64,000 nucleotides of DNA from Melastoma dodecandrum (taxonomy: Eukaryota > Streptophyta > Magnoliopsida > Myrtales > Melastomataceae), in contig JARUPY010000164.1 of the NCBI GenBank assembly GCA_029817715.1, positions 438,001 through 502,000 of the forward strand, read 5' to 3'. A program made the translations under genes and the position numbers. A model generated the notes under the pieces. That model saw nothing but the letters and a program-made list of their open reading frames with translations, was not told the DNA's origin and ran no database searches. Shown here one piece after another: positions 55,725 to 64,000 of this stretch (the stretch's first letter is position 1; each line of letters starts with the position of its first letter).

Positions 55725-56460
55725 GGAGGTGCGGGCGTCCCCAAATTACTCATTTACACATGAAACGGGCTGCGGGCCCAAGTGCATAGGCCCGCAATCA
55801 CCACCCTTTCCCACCCTTTTTTATCTAAATTATTGTTTGTGAGTGTTGTGGTGCATGTTGTTAGGCCCCTTAGGATTTTTGTCCCATGTGACTGTTAAAC
55901 AAATACACATGAGTTCGGGTCCAAAGCCTGAATCGGGTCCAGCGCCCGTAAAACAATGACATGAGTCCGGAGTCATGCCCGGATCGGGTCCAACGCCCGT
56001 TAACCAAAAGCAAACTTTTGGAGTAAACGCCACCTCTTCGTACATTTAGATGTGAGAGTTAGTAATTAGGAATCCCTGAATCTACTCTCGTTTTCTGACT
56101 TAAACCAAGCTTTTAAAAACTAAGTCGGTGGCGACTCCGTATAATTAAAAAACAACAACCCTTTTTTCGAAGTCATTTTGGATGGGTGACGGCGACGCGA
56201 GCCGCTCTTGGAACCTCCCGAAGCTTCCTCCTCGGGCCATGCACTCCTTTTCGCCCGTCGCCTGTTAAGGATGCATGGAGACGATAGGCGAATAGTCTGG
56301 GCAGACCCAATTAGGAATCGAAGGAGGGACTACCCCGGTCTTTTCCGTAGCGTTCGACGTTCGTCTCGTGAAGCCGACCAGAAGACTCTAGGGGAGCGGG
56401 CCCGGATCATCGGTTCGTCGGAACCGCCGCGCGCGTGCTAGACCGGAAGGCGCGCGTACA

Positions 56461-56465
56461 GGCAA
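56461..56465 (+). repeat. Target-site duplication of Tat-B, right (GGCAA)
   Basis: Identical to 35405-35409. Confidence 0.85.
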
Positions 56466-57540
56466 GATAACGGTGCGATGCAACGCACTTTTTCAAGACT
56501 AGAATAATCTAAAGAATGTGCTTCTTGTTGCACACTGACCAGATCTTCTACTTATTCAATCTTCATAAGTTCCTTCCCGTAGGAATCTATCGGACCCCAA
56601 CTCCACGTTATCATCTTCCTCTCGTGCAGCTTGTCTGGCGCGATACTCGACTTCAGTAAACTCTATGCCCCCAATCCTGATTCCACCCTGAGTTAAGACG
56701 ATCTCGCCTTCTGGCATTCCTTGAGGTCTCTCACTAAACCAGGTAATCGGCAATCCTTCTTCAGGCACAAGCATCCCGGATTGTTTCTGTGCTCCTCATC
56801 GTCCGAGCCCTCTATTGTGAAGTTGAATAGTGGGACGATGCCTCTATCTCGAGGAGCGTCATCATCTTCATCGCTTCCCCATACGCTCGGGACTATAGTT
56901 GGTTTGACTCTCGCTGCCTCAACCTGGTGAACCACGACTTTCTCGACCTCCGGGTTCAATGACATGTTCTCATGATCCTCTTCCTTTTCCTGTTTCTCCT
57001 TCTAGGGCTATCCAATGGAACATAGAGGCTTCGATTCACAAGAATAATGATTCTTATCAGCTCACACGAGCTCTATCTCATCATCAAGCCATATTATTAA
57101 CTCTTTGTGTAGAGTCGAGGGGTATAGCAGCAGCCTTATGTAGCCATTCTCGACCCAGGAGAGCGTTGAAAGCTGATGCAATGTCTAGCACGAAAAAAGG
57201 TGGTCTCCATCTCGTGTCTTCCAACCTAGAGGTTTACTAAAAACACTCCCATACATGTTGACCTCTTTCCATTGAAGGTCGTAATCGACATCCTTGTGTC
57301 TGTCAGCTGCCAACTTTCTTTACCCATCGCCAAGAAGGTCACGAAGGGGAGGATGTTGACCGTAGCTCCATTATCCACAACACCTTGTTCAACCTTACTC
57401 CGTCGAAGTCTGTTGTGATGTACATGGAATGGATATGTTGTCTCATCCCGAGAGGAGGTTTCTCGAACCAATGGAGTGGAGATCCTCTTGGGAATCTAAC
57501 ATTCGACTTGGGGAACTCTACGCACCACGCCATTAACTAG
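56466..57540 (-). pseudogene. Tat-A protease and protease-RT linker
   Basis: Leftward from about 57530: VVDNGATVNILPFVTFLAMG is the protease active-site region with D-N-G-A in place of D-S-G-A (codon AAT). MSITTFNGKRSTCMGVFLVNL, shortened here as ITTFNGKRSTCMG, follows. The linker 56965-56556 is acidic (WGSDEDDDAPRDRG) and contains no G-patch that I can see, unlike Tat-B. It ends at the Tat-B insertion. Frames shift more than once. Confidence 0.7.
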
Positions 57541-60425
57541 CATGACCTTTTACCTTCTCTCATGAAATAGGCAGGTAGCTCGACCGCGTTACCGGAGGTC
57601 ACCATGGGATCTTTGTCCTCATAATCCTCCTAATGCCCCTCAGGGGTTTCTTCTTCTAAAGGTGTGTAGTCTATATAATCATCATAGACAACATCCTCCT
57701 CTTCTTCACCTTCTTCTTGTGATGTCCCTTCTTGAGGTTCATCTGCTTCTTTTGGTGAAACATTTTTGCTTTTCTTAGCTTCCCTTTGTGTCCGTCATTG
57801 GACTCTCTTGTGTGTTGCCCTCGGGAGCACTATTTTCTTACGGACCTTTTACCATGATGATTGTGAATCTCTCGATGGCTCTCTTACAATTCGCCCGAAA
57901 CTCTTAACCGGGCGTTTGACGTAAACAAAATCTTTCTTTTCGGGATCATAGCCCCGAATCTACTGCATGTTAGGTTCAATCATCACAACATCAATGAAAT
58001 TGATGGTGAAGTTACCTGTGATCTTGCTCTTGAGTTTGATCTCAATCTCCTCATTAGTTGACTTCTGAACGAGCCTTAGAAAGTATACCACGCAGCACTT
58101 GGTGCACATCTGAGGGATGAGATACCTATTCGTGGCGATCAGTTTGAACTTCTCGCACATCATTTCTTCCTCGAGGAAGCGGGCAATCTCCGGACCCTCT
58201 TGTATCATCTTCGGATTGATCTGTGCTGCTTCTTTTCCTTTCATCTCAGCAGCAACTCCTTCAGCTTTGACTAGCTCGGGAATAGGATCACTGTGCTTCA
58301 GGGGCCTGTCCAGAGTCTTTTCTCGAGTGATCTGTCCATCCTTGCCACGCCCATTCATTCGCTCACGGATGCAAGGCCTGTTGATCTGATCCCTTTCTTC
58401 ATGTTGTCTTTGACGGTATTCCCGTCCAGCAGACCCAGACGAAGAACTTCCCGGGGGATGTTTTGAGGCAAAGCGGGAGTACGATGACACCATTCCCATC
58501 GTCACTTCGTCGAGCTGAGTCAGGTCATACTACATGCTTTCCTTGTTCATTTGCAAGTACCTGTAGAAGTTGCGGCACTTATCCGTAGAGTGGAAGAATC
58601 TAGATGCCAGTGACAGTGCTCTTCAGTGACTTCTCGAGCTAGACAATTCACCACTTGTCTCTCGACCAAGCACTTGAAGAGCTTATTGGCGATGGTAGTT
58701 TCCCCAAACACTCTGATTCTCTGTGAGGTACAGGTGTAAGTCTCAAGATAAAGCACAGATAAATCATCATCGATGCATTTAGTACACTTATTTTCAGTCT
58801 CGAGAGAATATATATGTATTATAGGCTCTTCGCCAAAATGATTCTCATCTAGTGTACTCAACTTATTCACTTCATCAAACTTCAATTACTTTGACTAATT
58901 AAGTCTTGAATTAAATTTCTAAAATGTATGCATTCTTGAGTAGAGTGAGTGAACGTCCCTTGGCATTTGCAATGCTTCCTACGTTTATATCGATCACTTT
59001 GTGGCAGCATATGCCCAGGTTGAGCTTTATACGCCCATTCTGATATAGTCAATCAAAGATCTTATCTATTTGTTCTATATCAAAGGAGAATTTTCTCTCC
59101 TCTTCAGATTTAGGAGAAACTCGAGCCTTGGAATTCTTCTTCACTAGAGGCTCGCACACTGTTGGTTCTCCTTTTACAAACTCCGCTAAATCAATTTCAG
59201 CCCACTCAGCTTAACAATTCCTAACTATGAGAAATTCTTCTAACAGAAGATTATGGTACTCAATCGCTCGTCTCGAGAATTCATAAAAATCTCGAAAACA
59301 TTCTCCGTGGAATTTTTTCCTTATCTCTAAAGACAAGGCGTTCTGCTCTATCTCGAGCTGATCTGTTTCAGCCAAGGCTGTTGTACACTTCAGCAAATTC
59401 TTCTTAAACTTTACTAGGAACAGGGCAGGACTTTCCCCAGGAAGCTGTTTCATTTTTAGGATCTCTCCTAGTGTTGTTATTGAATCTAGCCTATCTAACG
59501 CTTTAAAGAACTGGGTTTGCATCTCGACCCAACTTGGATGGAATTATGAAGGAGTCTCGAATACCAGCCAAAAGCATCTCCGGTCAAAGAATTAGGGAAC
59601 AACTTGAGTTTCAGCATGTCGTTATTTGACATTTCCCCCATTTGATAAGTGAACCTAGCTATGTGCTCTACAAGAGTAATTTCATCTTTTCTTAAGAATA
59701 AAGTAAATTAGGAATCTTATATCCTCAAGGTACCTCTATTCCTTGTTCTATATATTTAGGAAATGGGCTCCTATACAGGCGCACCTCTTCGGTCCTTGCA
59801 CCTGGTACCATTTGACCCACAACTCGAGCGATTTGTCCAGTCAAGTCTACTACAGGATTGGGACTCATTTTCAGATTAAACTCTTTTTCGCTAGGTTTGT
59901 AACAAAAACTCTCAGTTTCCATACGTTGACCTGGGGGAGGATAAATTGGACAGGCATTCTGCTTGAGATCTATAAATGTGGGTTATATTCTTGTCAGACA
60001 TCAGACTTTTCAAGCGACTCACAACTATTTCATTAGAAACCCTAGGACATGGTTCAATTTGTTCATCATGCGAACTTATACCATTAACATTTTGCTTTCT
60101 TGCAGCCCTAGTATCTCCCATGAAGGATTTTTTTCCTAAAGGTTCATTCTTTTTCTCAAGACCTATTACCCTTAAGGAAATTTAAGGCATCCATTACTTC
60201 TTGGAATTTTTAATCCTTTCATACCTCCATCTTCCTATGACTTTTTGCTAACTCCAATTTTAATTCACTTATAGCGTTACCAAACTCTTGTTTGGCTGTA
60301 AAATCATTAGACGAATATTCTCGCCAAGGATTATTCGGGGGCCCTATGGGGAGTACCTCCTGCTCACCCACTTTTTGATTTTCATTAGGATCCTCATCTG
60401 TAACACTCTTTTTGGTACGAGCCAT
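57541..60425 (-). pseudogene. Tat-A gag
   Basis: The start ATG is at 60423-60425 (MARTKKSVTDEDPNENQKVG), about 36 bp after the primer site. Recognisable sections are NLKMSPNPVVDLTGQIARVV (59870-59810), the capsid portion ILKMKQLPGESPALFLVKFK and LEIRKKFHGECFRDFYEFSR (59450-59270), and a knuckle-like CHWHLDSST segment near 58600. The part 58505-57960 is basic and Ser-rich (SKHPPGSSSSGSAGREYRQR). Many stops and shifts exist. Gag would build the particle. Confidence 0.72.
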
Positions 60426-60460
60426 TTATCAAAGGCTTTACGTGAGTTTTCGAATTCTAT

Positions 60461-60480
60461 CTGCCACTATGGTCGCCAAA
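60461..60480 (-). other. Tat-A primer-binding site
   Basis: Minus strand TTTGGCGACCATAGTGGCAG, four bases (CGTT) beyond the LTR end. It is related to the TGGCGAC-type site of Tat elements. Confidence 0.65.
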
Positions 60481-60484
60481 AACG

Positions 60485-61501
60485 TGTTGGCGTGGAATTT
60501 GTGTTCCTGGCAACACGTATCAAATTTTTACAGTGATAGTGTGGTCACCATAAAGTGAAAGTAAATGCAATACCGAAATTTAATATGACGGTACTGGATT
60601 TATAGTTTTTAGTGTGTCACCACAAAGTGAACGAGTGCAAGTATAAAAAGCAAAAAACAATACTGGAATTTAATGCAACGGTATCAAGTTTACAACGTTA
60701 CACTTACAGCCATGACTTGAACAGAAAACAATAGGAAAGACTTGGAGACGTTTCATGACAATTGGCGTTCGAGGCAAACTCCTGTAATGGAATTCACCCA
60801 TGTGGAGCGTAGTCGGACGTCAACGGCACTGGAATTTAATGCAATGGCATCGAGGGTGGAGGTTGGATTCGAAGTGGTGGCAGGTCAACAACGCCAGACA
60901 GAATCAACGGCACTGAGGATGGACAGAGATGCGTCAACATTGCCGGACAGAATCAACGGCACTGAGGTTGGACGAAAGTGCGTTAACATCGCCGGACAGA
61001 ATTGACGGCGCTATGGTTGGAAGGTTCCGAACGAGCGTAAAAGATAAAAGACTAATTGCTTTGTTTGAGTAGTTGCTGTTGGTTTTGTTTCTGTTCTGTT
61101 GCGATCCTTTTATATTTCAGAATCATGCAGTTGAGATTGTTCAGCCAATCCAGGATCTTCTTAGATCGTGTCAACGATCTGATTCCTATTTTATAGGAAC
61201 CATACACGTCTGTTCTGGTTGGCCTTCCTGGATTTGCCACGTGTCCTACTCCTTGGACGTGGCTTAGTTAGGTTCTTGAGTAGTGAGGACTTGTATTATG
61301 TCTCGAGCTCTACTGGGTTTGCTTCATGATGTACTCGAGAGTAGTTTCTCGAGTGAGATTGGTTTTGCGTCTCGAGTAATGCCCGTACAGGTTTCTCGAG
61401 CGAGGTTGATGTTAAACCCTGTTCATCTCGAATGGCGCCCTTCCTGAATCCTACTTCTTCGGCCCATTGGGGTGAAGCCTAGAAATTCATATGTGTCAAC
61501 A
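60485..61501 (-). repeat. Tat-A 5' LTR (right copy)
   Basis: Begins TGTTGGCGTGGAATTTG and ends GTGTCAACA, homologous to 23387-24416. Confidence 0.9.
60886..61013. repeat. 49-bp tandem repeat inside Tat-A LTR (second copy)
   Basis: Same array as 23801-23935, about 2.6 units, units opening CAACAACGCC, CAACATTGCC and TAACATCGCC. Confidence 0.85.
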
Positions 61502-63717
61502 CCCAGATTCTCTTCCCATTATCGACTTTCAGGGAATTGAACGTCATACGCTAGGAAGCTATTAAAATTATTCACTTATACACAGACATTTTAGGCATTG
61601 ATTTTTCGGCCAGTTTTCAAGAAGTACATCCGTTGATACTGTTGAAAATGAACATCCAGTTTTCACCTAATTGTTCGAGCTTTTAGGACAATTGGCATCA
61701 GTTATTGTACAACAAATGAAAAGAGGCCACAAAAGCCCATTCCTAGACAAAAGAAATAGGCTAAAGAAGTTCGCCTAAAACCTGGACCAGGGAATCGCAA
61801 AAATGCCCAAAAACTGTACATCAAATATAAAATTTGGCGAGGAAACTGTTCGTAATTTTACTTTATAGTTGTGTCACCGTGGAAAATCAATTGCTTTACG
61901 TATTTTCTATTATCAATACTACTCATTTAATTAAGACAATTAATTAAAATTTTCTTTTTATTTCTAAATTTATAGAAATTAATTGAATTCAATTATAACC
62001 CAGTTTAATTTTATTTGCCCATATTTTATTCAATTAATAAGGACAAGTAAATTTAAAAAATCCAAATTATTTAAAATTCGAAAGATGTTCTTAAATAAAA
62101 GAAATTTTGGTTGTAGTAAAAGAAATTTTAGAAAATATTACATTAAAAAATTATTAAATAATTAAAGCAATTAATAATCAAATAATTTTTGCATGTTTTA
62201 AAAGGAGAATCGATAAGTTCAATCATCCAGCTTAACAAAAATGCAAAATATACGATTTTTGCCAAAATTTATGACCAACTCTCTTTTCTTACCTAATTTT
62301 TTGAAAGCTGGTGGCCTTAAAATGAGGTATGTTTTCCTTTTTGTTCTTTTCATAAACGTAGTTATAATGGAATCATACGTCCTTTAAACAATGGTAAAAT
62401 ATGTGATTTTAGCCAAAACTTAAAGGCCATCTTTATTTTCTAACATAATCTCTGAAGAGTTCCTTTTATAACCCCTTAAAACAAAAAAATTAGTCATTTT
62501 TTATCTAATCATAACTAGATGTGAGTATTCAGTGTTCCAAATCCGAATCGAATACCAAAATTCGAAATTTCAAATTTTTAAATTTTTTCCTCAAAATACT
62601 GAAACGAATTATGAACTTCAAAATACAGAAATATCGAAATTATTTTGGTATTTCGGTTCGATATTTTGATATATCAAATTTTCAATTGGGCCAATGGGCC
62701 CAAACCCATTTAAAAATAAGAAATCAAAGGGAGAAGTCAGCCACAGAAAAATAATGAAAAAGAATGCAGTTTTCTCTGAACAAGAAAATCAACATTCAAC
62801 ACATTTCGGGTACACCATACATAAGAATTTTCTTCTTCACGTTTATCTGGACACTTCATTTCTCCCAGGCTTGATAAGGGATTCATAGACAATACGATCT
62901 CACAAGCAAATCCACATAGTTCACATAACAGTCTGCTTTCCATGATTTCAATTCAGTCGGGCGTCCGTAAAAATAATCGCTTAATTACATTGCTTCGCCA
63001 AAAGCCGACACCAGGTACCCACAAGTTTCAAAGCCCAAGTTCTTCGATAAGCACACGCAATCTCCTCCACAAACGACAGCCATCCCAAACACGTACTTCT
63101 TACAACATCACTCTTTAAAACATCACCCGAAGCAAAAAAAGAGAAATACATAAACTCACCGCCACGATCCTAATCACTCGACAACAATCGCATCAAACAC
63201 CCCACAAAGAGAACACTATAATCAAACCCAACAAACACGCGGGATCAAAAGCAATTCCTCGAACCCAGTACTAAAACAAACCAATAAAATCGGGCAAAAT
63301 TCAAGAGGGAGGACATTAAAGGGTAAAAAGGAAAGATCTTTGAGGAGACCTAGAAAAGGAAACTCCCACTGTGCTCAAGAGGGGAATGGATCGTATCAGT
63401 AAAGTCGAATCCTTTTGGAAAGCGAAAGCGAAGCAACAATAACAAATGATAGAGGAGGCGGAGGGAGGATCTGATAGAGGAGGCGGAGCAGGGTGCTGGC
63501 TGACGAAGGACGTGAAGAAGGGTTGATACAGGGTCGGCAAGGAATAGATTATTCCAATATTGAGAATGGATGTGGACGTCACTGAAAAGGGTGCGGAATG
63601 GAGTAGCGTGGGTATGGACGGAAGGTTGTTTTTAGGATAGGCGACTGAATGATGAAAAGGAAGAGTTGAGATCAACCTCACATGCACCACCTTGAAAGAA
63701 GACGCAGGTAGAATCGT
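61502..63717. other. AT-rich non-coding region
   Basis: No gene is recognised. 61.9-62.7 kb is strongly AT-rich. 63.37-63.7 kb is purine-rich on the plus strand, with a repeated GATAGAGGAGGCGGAG (63450 and 63473). The 136-residue minus-strand frame at 63316-63726 has low complexity and no motif. Confidence 0.5.
62543..62660. repeat. Inverted-repeat (MITE-like) segment
   Basis: CCGAATCGAATACCAAAAT on the left (62543-62561) pairs with ATTTTGGTATTTCGGTTCG on the right (about 62642-62660). The loop is AT-rich. It resembles the CGGTATTTCGGTTCGG-type repeats common in plants. No target duplication was confirmed. Confidence 0.4.
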
Positions 63718-63969
63718 TTGTATCATGGTTACAGATATACCACCACGAACAAGACGAGGGTAAAGAACCTAAATTCCACGCAGGTCGTGCCTGCCCATGA
63801 CCACGTGATCCTGACCTGCGATTGGAACAAGTACGACGAGTACGTGTTCACCACGGGGTCCGTGGATCACAGCATTCGGGTTTGGGACGTGCAAAGTCAT
63901 CGTTGGCCGATCAGCGTGATTGAAGGGGGCGCCATCTCATGCCCAGTCAGTAGTTTAATGGTGGGCTGA
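63718..63969 (+). pseudogene. PEX7-like WD40 fragment
   Basis: The frame contains QVVPAHDHVILTCDWNKYDE, YVFTTGSVDHSIRVWDVQSH and RWPISVIEGG, which covers one WD40 blade and the start of the next. CDWNKY is a signature of PEX7, the cytosolic receptor that carries PTS2 proteins into peroxisomes. Homology starts near 63775, possibly after an acceptor (CCACGCAG), and breaks off after EGG, where the next blade should follow. The GC content of the homologous part is far higher than that of its surroundings. Blade residues such as FTTGSVDHSIRVWD differ from the plant form I remember (ATASVDKSIKVWD). It may be a gene fragment, or an exon of a gene extending past the window; the in-frame stop at 63967-63969 argues for a fragment. 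Confidence 0.6.
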
Positions 63970-64000
63970 TGGAGTAACATGCCAAATGGGCGCCACGTAT

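Larger units (their letters stand above)
35410..56460 (+). mobile_element. Tat-B: Ogre/Tat element with PMD-like ORF1 and G-patch
   Basis: It is bounded by TGTAATACC...GTACA LTRs and a perfect 5-bp duplication GGCAA. The 3' LTR is 2.53 kb; the 5' LTR is interrupted by 4.7 kb of foreign DNA. The order inside is primer site, leader, ORF1 (PMD-like), gag, protease, G-patch, candidate intron, RT, RNase H, aRH, integrase, a long 3' non-coding segment with a duplication, and polypurine tract. An ORF upstream of gag, the second RNase H and an intron before RT fit the Ogre/Tat clade. LTR halves differ at only a few per cent by eye. There are a handful of stops and frameshifts, so it is recent but inactive as it stands. 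Confidence 0.93.
53930..56460 (+). repeat. Tat-B 3' LTR
   Basis: About 2.53 kb, TGTAATACC to GCGCGCGTACA, uninterrupted. It shows what the 5' LTR looked like before 4.7 kb entered it. The R/U5 part (56160-56460) is GC-rich. Confidence 0.93.
23387..61501 (-). mobile_element. Tat-A: Ty3/gypsy Tat-lineage element split by nested insertions
   Basis: Two direct repeats of about 1.02-1.03 kb (23387-24416 and 60485-61501) bound a minus-strand element. In its own orientation the order is LTR, primer site, gag, protease, [Tat-B insertion], RT start, [gene-fragment island], rest of RT, RNase H, aRH, integrase, an antisense PMD-like gene, purine tract, LTR. Without the insertions it would be about 13.6 kb. 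The LTR pair differs at roughly 15-17% of positions in the first 260 bp, clearly more than the Tat-B pair, so it is the older host. Flanks are TCCCC and CCCAG, not a clean target duplication. CTCGAG occurs at high density throughout. Confidence 0.88.

Noticed and set aside
63316..63726. 136-residue minus-strand frame near the right edge
   Set aside because: Ser/Pro/Leu-rich, low complexity, complementary to a purine-rich stretch with a repeated GGAGGCGGAG block; no similarity to PEX7 or another family that I can see.

Overview
The window reads as nuclear DNA of a flowering plant, probably a eudicot. The evidence is a spliced WUSCHEL-type homeobox gene, intron-bearing fragments of other plant genes, and dense nested plant LTR retrotransposons of the chromovirus, Tat/Ogre and Copia types. 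The species cannot be fixed from the sequence. There is one apparently complete host gene: WUSCHEL (20675-21786, + strand, three exons, 298 residues). Nearly everything else is transposon sequence or fragments of host genes carried in or beside transposons. All coordinates and comparisons were made by hand reading.

Left arm (1-20.5 kb). A decayed chromovirus (1-3966, +) abuts a minus-strand scrap of Tat reverse transcriptase (3967-4315). A 5'-truncated Tat pol (about 6058-9135, +) follows directly on a piece of LTR belonging to the Tat family found at 35-56 kb. A non-coding stretch with an (AAT)n microsatellite follows. Next is a full-length Copia element on the minus strand (12165-17077) with 369-bp LTRs and a perfect 5-bp target duplication, GAAAG. 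WUSCHEL lies about 3.6 kb beyond it, and the next transposon begins only 1.6 kb after its stop.

Right arm (23.4-61.5 kb) is one nested complex. The outer element, here called Tat-A (23387-61501, minus strand), has roughly 1-kb LTRs and is split twice. Tat-B (35410-56460, plus strand; 2.5-kb LTRs, TSD GGCAA) is inserted upstream of its reverse transcriptase. A roughly 3.4-kb island (about 31.68-35.15 kb) holding fragments of three unrelated host genes (LHT8-like transporter, ATL RING-H2 ligase, SUO-like BAH/TFIIS protein) interrupts the reverse transcriptase itself. The 5' LTR of Tat-B is in turn broken by a truncated Copia element, an inverted piece of its own LTR, and the last seven exons of a plasma-membrane-type Ca2+-ATPase gene. 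The LTR pairs of Tat-A are visibly more divergent than those of Tat-B, as the nesting order requires.

Both Tat elements carry an extra gene resembling the plant mobile domain (PMD). In Tat-B it is in sense, intronless and upstream of gag. In Tat-A it is antisense, downstream of integrase, and contains at least one frame-consistent intron. Tat-B also has a G-patch directly after its protease and a candidate Ogre-type intron between protease and reverse transcriptase. The Copia element and Tat-A each show a strong excess of one short motif (CAGAAG and CTCGAG respectively) that the encoded proteins do not explain. After 61.5 kb the sequence is AT-rich and non-coding, except for a GC-rich fragment resembling the peroxisomal import receptor PEX7 at the right edge.
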